This document shows positions 33,563 to 41,114 of a DNA stretch of 64,000 nt, in pieces. The notes beneath the pieces are model-generated. The model made no database searches and was not told the DNA's origin. It saw only the letters and a list, made by a program, of their open reading frames with translations. The translations under genes and the position numbers were made by a program. Numbering within the stretch: the stretch's first letter is position 1; each line of letters starts with the position of its first letter. This DNA comes from CAWIUB01 sp963839175 (GTDB lineage Bacteria; Actinomycetota; Actinomycetes; Mycobacteriales; Jatrophihabitantaceae): contig CAWIUB010000016.1 in NCBI GenBank assembly GCA_963839175.1, positions 79,509-143,508 of the forward strand, in the 5' to 3' direction.

Positions 33563-33633
33563 CGGATGATCAGTGCCGACGGATGAATCGGTGCCGGCGG
33601 ATGAATCGGTGCCGGCGGATGAATCAGTGCCGA
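33563..33633. repeat. Four tandem copies of an 18-bp unit at the 3' end of tgpA
   Basis: Copies at 33563-33579 (17 bp, one base lost), 33580-33597, 33598-33615 and 33616-33633. The consensus is CGGATGAATCGGTGCCGG; the outer copies have CAGTGCCGA at the end. The last copy holds the stop codon of the transglutaminase gene (reverse strand), and the middle copies have lost that stop by one base change. The array fills most of the gap to the convergent DUF3040 gene. Confidence 0.8.
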
Positions 33634-35987
33634 CGGGCGAACCAGAGTCGACCCAGCCACGGCAGAGACGAGGGGAGTAGCCGCGCCCGAACCCGGTCCG
33701 CGCGGGTGCGGGTGGCCCGCAACGCCCCGGATATCTCGCGCAGATCGCCTACCAGATCGTCGCGGCGGATCGGCTGCGACGGCGGCGCGTAACGCGACTG
33801 TTCAACCGCACGGGCTAGCGTCTGCAGAGATCCGGCTGCCTCAGGGGACAGGCCCTCGCGCCCCAGCCAGCGGACAACCTGGCGCGGCGTACGGACCGGT
33901 GACCACACGTAACCGAGGTCGACCGCGGTGTCCGCGAGCTCGGCCCACAGCGGATCCGGGCCGTGCGCCGCGGCCCTGATCCGGGCCCGCCGGCGCGTCC
34001 AGCGCACGTTGGCCGGCACGAGAAGGAGCACGAGCAGCCCGCCGCCGACGGCCACGAGAAGCGACGTCAACCAGCCAGGCAGCCCGCCGCCGTGCCGGCT
34101 GGCCGACGTCGAGAGTGGTTGGCCGCTCGACGTGTCAAGGGCGCCCGTGCCGGTCACCGAGCCGGTGTGCTTCTGCGGGTCGACCTCGCCGCCGGCGCCC
34201 GACCCGGGCGCGTGCGGCGCCCACGGCAGCGCGACTGCCCGGGTCCCTGGGCCGGTGGCCAGCGGCGTCGGGTCGAACGGAACCCAGCCGATCGACCCGA
34301 AGTAGGCCTCGACCCAAGCGTGCGCGTCGTCCGTGGTGACAACGAAGTGCCCCTTGCTATCGGGCACCGGGTGCGTATAGCCCAGCACGATCCGAGCTGG
34401 GATCCCTGCCATGCGCAGCATGACGCCCATCGCCGCGGCGAATTGCTGGCAGTAGCCCGTCTTGTTGGTCAGGAAGTCCACCAGGTCGCTTCCGGAATCG
34501 CCGTCCTTGGTCTGCAGGCTGTAGACGAAGCCGTTGACAGGGTTGGTGAAGTAGTCAGAGATCGCGCGCGCCTTGTCGTACGACGTAGTCTTTCCTTCGA
34601 TGAGCTGGCTCAACTGCTTGGAAACCTGGCTGGGAATGTTCGGCGGCAGCTGCAGCCACGCAGAGACTCCCGGGTCCGCTACCGGATTCGCTGACTGCAG
34701 CTCGGGCACGGTGGGGTCGGGCTGACGGACCTGCTCTGTGTACGTCGTCCCGCCGTGGATGCCCGACCCGACCACCAGATCGGTTTGCGGGCTCCAGCCG
34801 TACTCGGCCGGCAGCCCCGACATCGCTGACGGCATGCCGAAGACGGGAGCGTTCCCGACGAGGCGGTCGATGCGGATTGTGACCTGGTAGGACGTCGAGT
34901 CGCGCACACTCGTGGCGCCGAACGGGGTGCCGGCGTACTCGGTCGCGTCGAGGCCTTCGGTGGACCCGCTCCCGTGCGACGTCCAGCCCCTGCCGTCGTA
35001 GAAGTCCAGGACCTCTTGCCGCAGGTAGAACGGCTGACTGCCGGATGTGCTGGCACCATCGACGGTGAACAGGGTGATCGGCGACGAGCGGGTCAGCCTC
35101 CCCTTCAGGGACGCGAACGCGCTTAGGCCGACGCCTCCGTTGCCCTTCCCGTTACCGATCCCGTCGCCCACGCCGTTGTGCAGCACGTCGGCGATGAGGT
35201 CGCCGGAGCGAATGGGAATCACGAAAGGCGCGGCGACAGCCACCACGATCGCGATCAGCGCGATCCGACGGCCCGCGCTTGCCTGCCCGGCGGCCGCAGC
35301 ACCGGTGTGGGTGCGGGGCATCATGCGGCCCCACCTCGCCAGCTCGTCGCGAGAGTCGGACGATAGCAGCAGCAGGTAACCCACCGCGGCAAGCGCAAAC
35401 CAAAGCCATCCGACGCCATGTCGCGGTACCGCGCCCGCGAGCGTGAACACGAGCAGGAACGGGATGCCCGCCAGCGCCGGACGGCGGGCAACCACAGCGA
35501 TCAGGTCGATCGCCACCGCCAGCAGGACCAGTTGTGCGCTCAACACCATCCGGATAGCCGGCGTTGAGACCAGGGGCGCGGTGCCATTGCGGATCGTGTC
35601 GCCCACCTGGTTGGACAGCGCTGCGATGTCAGACCATGCGCCGTGCAGCGGCAAGACTCCGCCGACTGCGTTGTCCGGGACGTAGCGCATTGTCAGCAGC
35701 AGGATGACCAGCAGCACACCCGGCAGCAGGTGAACGGCACGCGGCGGCTGCCGCAGCCGCAGCGCCGCCGCGGGCAGAATCGCGACGGCCATCGCAGTCC
35801 AGGCGTCGAGCACCCACGCCCCGTCGGTGAGAATCTGCAGCAGCGGCAGCACTGCGAGCGCTGAGCCGACCAAGCCGATGAGCGTGCGGCGAGCGCCCGT
35901 CTGGATGTATCGCGTGGCTGGCTGCCTTTCCTGGGGCAGCTGGCCTGGCGCCGGTGTCGCGGGGCGCGTAGCTGTGGCCGCGCTCAT
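33624..35987 (-). CDS. TgpA-type transmembrane transglutaminase-like protein
   Basis: A 787-residue protein. About seven hydrophobic helices occupy residues 30-250 (DUF3488), then an extracytoplasmic region of about 400 residues with the transglutaminase core: the catalytic cysteine in TGYCQQFAAAMG, the histidine in DDAHAWVEAYF and the aspartate in FDPTP. One more helix (about 650-672) and a cytoplasmic C-terminal DUF4129-like domain follow. The ATG at 35987 lies 31 bases after the DUF58 gene, with GGTGGA upstream. moxR-DUF58-tgpA is a standard actinobacterial envelope set, possibly a chaperone/crosslinking system. The last codons run into the tandem repeat described at 33563. Confidence 0.88.
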   Translation of the reverse strand: MSAATATRPATPAPGQLPQERQPATRYIQTGARRTLIGLVGSALAVLPLLQILTDGAWVLDAWTAMAVAILPAAALRLRQPPRAVHLLPGVLLVILLLTMRYVPDNAVGGVLPLHGAWSDIAALSNQVGDTIRNGTAPLVSTPAIRMVLSAQLVLLAVAIDLIAVVARRPALAGIPFLLVFTLAGAVPRHGVGWLWFALAAVGYLLLLSSDSRDELARWGRMMPRTHTGAAAAGQASAGRRIALIAIVVAVAAPFVIPIRSGDLIADVLHNGVGDGIGNGKGNGGVGLSAFASLKGRLTRSSPITLFTVDGASTSGSQPFYLRQEVLDFYDGRGWTSHGSGSTEGLDATEYAGTPFGATSVRDSTSYQVTIRIDRLVGNAPVFGMPSAMSGLPAEYGWSPQTDLVVGSGIHGGTTYTEQVRQPDPTVPELQSANPVADPGVSAWLQLPPNIPSQVSKQLSQLIEGKTTSYDKARAISDYFTNPVNGFVYSLQTKDGDSGSDLVDFLTNKTGYCQQFAAAMGVMLRMAGIPARIVLGYTHPVPDSKGHFVVTTDDAHAWVEAYFGSIGWVPFDPTPLATGPGTRAVALPWAPHAPGSGAGGEVDPQKHTGSVTGTGALDTSSGQPLSTSASRHGGGLPGWLTSLLVAVGGGLLVLLLVPANVRWTRRRARIRAAAHGPDPLWAELADTAVDLGYVWSPVRTPRQVVRWLGREGLSPEAAGSLQTLARAVEQSRYAPPSQPIRRDDLVGDLREISGALRATRTRADRVRARLLPSSLPWLGRLWFARRH

Positions 35988-36018
35988 CGCGGGTCCACCG
36001 TCGAACGCCCGGCAGCAT

Positions 36019-37380
36019 TCATGTCCGTACCTGCCGATTGGACGCGTCGGGGGCGCTCCATTCCGACTGGCCGACCGCGAACGCCCGCTGGCGCAGCAAT
36101 CGGGTCCAGGTGGCTGGGATCGTATCTCCGGCCCGAGCGACCGCGACCCACCAGCCAGCCGATCGCAGCGTCTCGGCGATGTTCTCCGTCGCGATGCCGG
36201 CCTGCCCGGCCGCCGGACGGACCTCAGCGGGGTTGGCGAGCTTGTGCTGCCGAGCCCAGCTCGCGCGGTCCAGCAGGATCGCGAAGGCGGGCGCGGCGGA
36301 ACCCCGCGGGCGCGCATCTGCAATGGCCTGAACGTCGCTGTCGTCGAGGGTGCCGAGCACTGCGACCACCGTCGAATCGCGCGTCGCCGATCGCAGCGGC
36401 GGCATCAGCGGTGTCAGGTCCTGCCGCTCGTTCGGTCCGACCTCCGCGAGGTGGTCGACGAACTGGGCTGGCGAGGAGAACGCCAGCCGTGCATTGCCTG
36501 CGGCGCTCGCGATCAGGTTGACCTCCCGCCCGGCCAGCAACAGCTGGTTGCCGATGCTCGCAACCGCGCTGACCGCCCACTCCAGGCTGCTGAACTCACG
36601 AAGATCACCGGCCGTTGCCGCGGCAACGGGCTGCTCGTGCGCGCGGGCACGCAGATCGAGGAGCAGGGCGACCTGACCCTGCCACGGGCGCTCCTCGTGC
36701 CGAACCATGAACGTGCCAGTGCGGGCGGTCGAGCGCCAGTGGATCTTGCGCAGGTCGTCGCCGTGCCGATACTCGCGTATCGACGCGTCGTCGGCGCCGT
36801 GGCTGCCGATCGAGTGGCTGCCCGCGTTGTCTCCGACGTCGATCGAGTTGGGGGTCCGCGCATCGGGCAACGCCTCGACCGCGGGCGTCACCACGAACGC
36901 CGACTGCGCAGTGAACGACCGGGTGAGTTCGATGAGCCCGAAGGGGTCGGTGAGCCGGACCTTCAGCGGCCCGCAGAGATAACGCCCCCGGCGCGGCGTC
37001 GGCAACTTGTAGGCGATGGTGCGTGCCTCGCGTCCGGACAGGCCCTCGAGGCTGAATCGCACGCGGCCTACGAGCTGATCAGGGAGCCGGTCCTCGAGCA
37101 TCAACCCACCCACCGGCAGCGCCGAACGGTTCGTGATGGTCAGCTGCAGGTCGGCGTCGTTGCCGACGGACATCCGCGCGGGCTCCACGCTGCGCCGACT
37201 GGCGATTGTCACCTGTGAGCGGCTCACGACCAGGTATGCCACCAACGGCACGACGAGGATCAGGCAGCCCGCGCGAACCAGATCCGTCGACCCGAACAGC
37301 AGGCCGAACAACGCCGCGCTGAGCCCGCCCGCGAGCAGGCAGCGAGCGCGGGTTGTGAAGCTCGACCCGATCCGGCGCAT
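36019..37380 (-). CDS. DUF58 domain protein
   Basis: A 453-residue protein with two N-terminal membrane helices (about 15-50), a beta-rich region with GRYLCGPLKVRLTDPFGL, and the DUF58 core motif IREYRHGDDLRKIHWRSTA around residue 205, followed by a vWA-like fold. In other bacteria such proteins are partners of MoxR AAA+ ATPases. It lies 33 bases after moxR and 31 before tgpA on the same strand. ATG start. Confidence 0.88.
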   Translation of the reverse strand: MRRIGSSFTTRARCLLAGGLSAALFGLLFGSTDLVRAGCLILVVPLVAYLVVSRSQVTIASRRSVEPARMSVGNDADLQLTITNRSALPVGGLMLEDRLPDQLVGRVRFSLEGLSGREARTIAYKLPTPRRGRYLCGPLKVRLTDPFGLIELTRSFTAQSAFVVTPAVEALPDARTPNSIDVGDNAGSHSIGSHGADDASIREYRHGDDLRKIHWRSTARTGTFMVRHEERPWQGQVALLLDLRARAHEQPVAAATAGDLREFSSLEWAVSAVASIGNQLLLAGREVNLIASAAGNARLAFSSPAQFVDHLAEVGPNERQDLTPLMPPLRSATRDSTVVAVLGTLDDSDVQAIADARPRGSAAPAFAILLDRASWARQHKLANPAEVRPAAGQAGIATENIAETLRSAGWWVAVARAGDTIPATWTRLLRQRAFAVGQSEWSAPDASNRQVRT

Positions 37381-37413
37381 CGTCCCTCAGCGACCTCAGC
37401 GACCTCAGCGGTC

Positions 37414-38475
37414 CTAGCGGTATGCCGGTGCCGGGATCGGCACCGCACCGATGATCTTGCTCAGCGCGTCGTCGGCGGTGCGGCCGCTGATGTGGGTCTC
37501 GGCGGTGAGCAGCACCCGGTGGGCCAGCACCGGAAGGAACAACGCCTGTAGGTCGTCGGGCAGGACGTAGTCCCGCGCATCGAGCGCCGCCCACGCCTTC
37601 GCGGCCCGCAGCAGCTGCAACGTGGCCCGCGGCGACGCACCCAGCCGCATGTCGGACGAGCGCCGGGTGGCCTCGGCGAGGTCGACGGCATAGGCCTTGA
37701 TCGTCTCGGCGACGTGGACGGCCCGCACGGCGTCGATCAGCCCACGCACCTCGGTTGCGCTCGACACCGGAGTCAGGCTGTCCAATGGGTCGGTGGCCGC
37801 GTGCTCTGCGAGCATCGTGATCTCGGCCGTCCGGTCCGGGTAACCCATCGAGATGCGTGCGGTGAACCGGTCCCGTTGCGCCTCGGGCAGCGGGTAGGTG
37901 CCTTCCATGTCGATGGGGTTCTGGGTGGCGAGCACCAGGAACGGCGCCTCCAGCCGATAGGTCGTCCCATCGACAGTGACCTGCCGTTCCTCCATGCACT
38001 CCAGCAGCGCCGCCTGGGTCTTCGGCGAGGCCCGGTTGATCTCGTCGCCGACCAGGATGTTGGCGAACACCGGACCCGGTTTGAACTCGAACTCGCGGCT
38101 GTCGGCGTTGTAGATGCTCACGCCGGTGACGTCGCTCGGCAGTAGGTCGGGCGTGAACTGCACCCGGCGCACCGAGCAGTCGATCGAGCGAGCCAGCGCC
38201 TTCGCGAATTTCGTCTTGCCGACGCCCGGGACGTCCTCGATGAGCAGGTGCCCCTCGGCGAGCAGAACGGCGATGCCCAACCGGATTGTGTCTGCCTTGC
38301 CCTCGATGACCTGCTCGATGTTTGTACCGATCCGCCGTCCGGCGGCCGCCACCTGCGTCGGGGGCACGCTGGGCGCCACGTCGATGCGCGGCACGCCGCT
38401 GAGGTGGCCGATCTCGGCCAGCTGATCACCGCCGTGGTCGGCCCAGTCGCCGTGGCGACGGTAGGGATGCTCCAC
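37414..38475 (-). CDS. moxR: MoxR-family AAA+ ATPase
   Basis: A 353-residue ATPase. IEDVPGVGKTKFAKALA is Walker A, ILVGDEINRASPKTQAALLECMEE Walker B, and ATQNPIDMEGTYPLPEAQRDRF sensor 1 with its flanking region. MoxR proteins act as chaperones that insert cofactors or assemble partner complexes. GTG 38475 is preceded by GGTGGACC and is preferred; GTG 38484 is in frame. First gene of the moxR-DUF58-tgpA operon, divergent from mraZ with 275 bases between, of which 38485-38673 show no gene. Confidence 0.88.
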   Translation of the reverse strand: MEHPYRRHGDWADHGGDQLAEIGHLSGVPRIDVAPSVPPTQVAAAGRRIGTNIEQVIEGKADTIRLGIAVLLAEGHLLIEDVPGVGKTKFAKALARSIDCSVRRVQFTPDLLPSDVTGVSIYNADSREFEFKPGPVFANILVGDEINRASPKTQAALLECMEERQVTVDGTTYRLEAPFLVLATQNPIDMEGTYPLPEAQRDRFTARISMGYPDRTAEITMLAEHAATDPLDSLTPVSSATEVRGLIDAVRAVHVAETIKAYAVDLAEATRRSSDMRLGASPRATLQLLRAAKAWAALDARDYVLPDDLQALFLPVLAHRVLLTAETHISGRTADDALSKIIGAVPIPAPAYR

Positions 38476-38673
38476 CCGGTCCACCCATCGTCTTCGAGCA
38501 GCGGCCACCGCTGCCGTGTGCGCGGGGCCACCCACGAGTATTCCCGAGAACGCGCCGACGCGCTGCGCGGATCGTCCTGATCGGCCGTTAGATCGCCAAC
38601 CTCCCGCTGCCGCCCGCTCGGCACGCGATGGGGCCGGGGCCCTGGGCACCGTCGGATCCCCGGCCACGCCTCG

Positions 38674-38701
38674 TTGACCGTGGCATAAAGTGGGGTACTG
38701 T
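38674..38701 (+). promoter_or_regulatory. Promoter of the dcw cluster
   Basis: TTGACC (38674-38679), 16 bases, TACTGT (38696-38701). It is the clearest sigma-70-like promoter in the window and lies 49 bases before the mraZ start. The -10 element is flanked by the MraZ boxes. Confidence 0.65.
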
Positions 38702-38715
38702 GGGGATCTGTGGGG
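38691..38715 (+). promoter_or_regulatory. MraZ operator: three TGGGG boxes at 10-bp steps
   Basis: TGGGG occurs at 38691-38695, 38701-38705 and 38711-38715, exactly one helical turn apart. Direct repeats of TGGGN with 5-base spacers in front of mraZ are the known MraZ binding site in several bacteria. Bound MraZ would cover the -10 element and start site, giving negative autoregulation of the dcw operon. Confidence 0.8.
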
Positions 38716-38750
38716 GATAAGTCGTCGCGGTGGACATGGAGGTGGGGCGA

Positions 38751-39182
38751 GTGTTCCTCGGGACGCACACCCCGCGTCTGGACGACAAGGGCCGGCTCGC
38801 GCTGCCGGCCCGGTTTCGCGCCGAGCTCGAAGGTGGCCTGGTGATCACCAAGGGGCAGGAGCGGTGCCTTTTCGTATTCCCGATCGCCGAGTTCGGCCGG
38901 CTGACCGAGCTGCTGCGCACAGCACCGGTCACCGATCGGCGGGTACGCGATTACAGCCGAGTGTTCTTCGCAAGCGCGTCCAATGAGGTACCCGACGGGC
39001 AGGGCCGCATCACGGTCCCGCAGCCGTTGCGCCACTACGCCGGTTTGTCCAAGGACTGTGCCGTGATCGGCGCGAACACCCGCGTCGAGGTGTGGGACGC
39101 GTCGGCGTGGCAGGCCTATCTCGACAGCACCGAGCAGGTGTTCGCCGAGGCCGCGGAGGAGGTGTTGCCCGGACTGCTGTGA
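38751..39182 (+). CDS. mraZ: Transcriptional regulator MraZ
   Basis: A 143-residue protein made of two SpoVT/AbrB-like halves, each with the DxxGR core: FLGTHTPRLDDKGRLALPARFR and ASASNEVPDGQGRITVPQPLR. GTG 38751 is chosen because GGAGGTG precedes it with 6-base spacing and because family members begin at xFLGTHTPRLD. MraZ forms ring oligomers that bind the TGGGG repeats just upstream and tune expression of division genes. First gene of the dcw cluster. The 208 bases to rsmH hold no gene. Confidence 0.9.
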   Translation: MFLGTHTPRLDDKGRLALPARFRAELEGGLVITKGQERCLFVFPIAEFGRLTELLRTAPVTDRRVRDYSRVFFASASNEVPDGQGRITVPQPLRHYAGLSKDCAVIGANTRVEVWDASAWQAYLDSTEQVFAEAAEEVLPGLL

Positions 39183-39390
39183 CCTGCGGACCAGACCCGG
39201 CGGTAGCCCTCTATGCGCGACCGGCCGACGTCCCATCCGGCCTCCTCCCGTCGCCGCCGGCGGTGACGACCTGGCGCACCTTCCCCGGTGCCAGGACGCC
39301 AGCCGATCTGGCGGGCCGGACGGGTGGGGACCAGATAGGACGTCCGCGACCCCAACCGCACGCCACGAGACAGGGAAGACGACACGCCTC

Positions 39391-40479
39391 ATGGACGAGA
39401 GCCACCGCAGGTGGCGCGCCGACCGTAGGTCCAGGCGCCTCAGCAAACGCGCCGACCGTAGGTCCAGGCACCTCAGCAAACCAGGACACCCCCCGTCGCC
39501 GACGGGAGAGGCCGGCACAGGCGAGTCCGTGCGGCACGTTCCCGTCATGCTCGACCGGGTGCTCGGGCTGCTCGCACCTGCGCTCACCGGCCAGCCCGCG
39601 GTCGTCGTGGACGCGACCCTGGGCCTCGGTGGCCACGCCGAGGCATTGCTCGCGGCACATCCGCAGCTCACCCTGATCGGCCTGGATCGCGACCCGGAAG
39701 CCCTCGCGCGCAGCGAGGCCCGGCTAGCCGGCTTCGGTGCGCGACTGCACCTCGTCCACGCGGTGTACGACCAGGTGCCCGACGTCCTCGCGGGCCTGGG
39801 GCTGCCGCGACGTTACGGCGTCGACGGCATCCTGTTCGACCTCGGCGTCTCATCCCTGCAGCTGGATGTCGTGGAGCGAGGCTTCGCCTACGCGCAGGAC
39901 GCCCCTCTCGACATGCGGATGGACCAGGGCACGGGCGCCACAGCCGCCGACGTCGTGAACGGATATTCGGTCGTCGAGCTGGCTCGGGTCCTGCGCGACT
40001 ACGGCGAGGAGCGGTTTGCGCAGCGGATTGCGGCGGCCATCGACCGCGAGCGCCGCCGGGCGCCGCTGAAGTCGACGGCCCGGCTGGCCGAGCTGGTCCG
40101 CGACGCGATACCGGCGGCCACCCGGCGCACTGGCGGGCACCCAGCCAAGCGCACGTTCCAAGCGCTGCGCATCGAGGTCAACGGCGAGCTGGACGCGCTG
40201 CGTGCCGCGATTCCGGCCGGACTAGACGCGCTGCGGACGAACGGGCGCATCGTGGTGCTGTCCTACCACTCACTCGAGGACCGGCTCGTCAAACGAAGCC
40301 TCGCAGCGCTGGCTCACGACACCACCCCGGCGGACCTCCCGGTGTCCCTAGCGGAGCAGGGGCCGCAGTTGCGCCTGCTCACCCGCGGCGAACCGGCCAG
40401 CGAGGCCGAGGTAGCCGCCAACCCTCGCGCGGCGTCGGTGCGGCTGCGAGCAGCTGAACGCCTCCGGATCCCGGCATGA
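39391..40479 (+). CDS. rsmH: 16S rRNA (cytosine-1402-N4) methyltransferase RsmH
   Basis: Up to 362 residues from ATG 39391. The conserved enzyme starts at about residue 47 (VRHVPVMLDRVLGLL), followed by DATLGLGGHAEALL (SAM loop), LIGLDRDPEAL, ILFDLGVSSLQLD, RGFAYAQDAPLDMRMD and VLSYHSLEDRLVKR. The first 46 residues are basic and low-complexity, encoded by a duplicated 33-bp repeat; GTG 39529 could be the real start. It methylates C1402 of the ribosomal P site. ftsL overlaps its stop by 4 bases. Confidence 0.9.
   Translation: MDESHRRWRADRRSRRLSKRADRRSRHLSKPGHPPSPTGEAGTGESVRHVPVMLDRVLGLLAPALTGQPAVVVDATLGLGGHAEALLAAHPQLTLIGLDRDPEALARSEARLAGFGARLHLVHAVYDQVPDVLAGLGLPRRYGVDGILFDLGVSSLQLDVVERGFAYAQDAPLDMRMDQGTGATAADVVNGYSVVELARVLRDYGEERFAQRIAAAIDRERRRAPLKSTARLAELVRDAIPAATRRTGGHPAKRTFQALRIEVNGELDALRAAIPAGLDALRTNGRIVVLSYHSLEDRLVKRSLAALAHDTTPADLPVSLAEQGPQLRLLTRGEPASEAEVAANPRAASVRLRAAERLRIPA
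39416..39481. repeat. Two tandem 33-bp repeats related to the ileS repeat
   Basis: Copies at 39416-39448 and 39449-39481 differ at one base. Their core CGCCGACYGTARGTCCAGGC is shared with the 63-bp repeats in ileS (57722-57869) on the same strand. In rsmH the copies encode part of the extra N-terminal tail. Confidence 0.8.
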
Positions 40480-41114
40480 CCCGGGCGGGGACCGCGCCGC
40501 GCCGTGCCGCGCCTGGCAGGGCGGACCCGAGGCCACACCGGACCCGGCGGGCACCGACCGGCCATCGCGGAAAGCCAGCGCGGAAAAGGCCGGCAGCGTC
40601 CCCCTGGACCCGGCCCACCCTCAGCGCCGCAGCGCCGTCCCACCGGCCGGTTGGCCCTCGGCGGACGCCGTTCGCGCTGCTCGTCACCGCACTGGTCGTC
40701 GGTGGCCTGTGCCTTCTGCTCGCGCTGAATACCGCCTCCGCCGCCGCCGAACTGCGCCGCCAGCGCCTGCTCGACTCCAACGCCAGCCTGGCCGCAGCCG
40801 TTCAGCAGGCCAGCTCGCAGCTGGCGGCCAGCCAGGCTCCGGGGGCTCTGGCCGCGGCCGCCGCGAGGCTCGGCATGGTTGCCAACGGCAGCCCGGGCTA
40901 CCTCACCGTCCACCAAGACGGCACGGTCACCGTGCTCGGCAGCCCCGCCCCGGCCACCTCCCCGGCACCCCCTGCGCCGCTGACGACGAAGCCCGCGGCG
41001 AAGCCAACCAACCAGCCCGCCTCGGCGGGCAAACCAAGCGGCAAGCCGACGCCGACGAAAAATCCCACGGTGCCGCCGACCTCTACCGCCCCGCTGCCGG
41101 GGGGCGCCCGGTGA
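40476..41114 (+). CDS. ftsL: FtsL-like septum protein
   Basis: A 212-residue bitopic membrane protein: a basic, proline-rich cytoplasmic part (1-64), one TM helix (about 66-87, FALLVTALVVGGLCLLLAL), a short coiled-coil-prone segment (AAELRRQRLLDSNASLAAAVQQ) ending in AAARLGMVANGSPGYL, and a Pro/Thr/Lys-rich tail. Topology and position between rsmH and the PBP identify it as the FtsL-type divisome subunit although sequence identity across the family is low. ATG overlaps rsmH, and its TGA overlaps ftsI. Confidence 0.78.
   Translation: MTRAGTAPRRAAPGRADPRPHRTRRAPTGHRGKPARKRPAASPWTRPTLSAAAPSHRPVGPRRTPFALLVTALVVGGLCLLLALNTASAAAELRRQRLLDSNASLAAAVQQASSQLAASQAPGALAAAAARLGMVANGSPGYLTVHQDGTVTVLGSPAPATSPAPPAPLTTKPAAKPTNQPASAGKPSGKPTPTKNPTVPPTSTAPLPGGAR

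Noticed and set aside
38700..38750. mraZ starting at GTG 38730 or ATG 38736
   Set aside because: GTG 38751 has GGAGGTG at ideal spacing and gives the standard 143-residue protein; the earlier starts would place the ribosome-binding site inside the gene.
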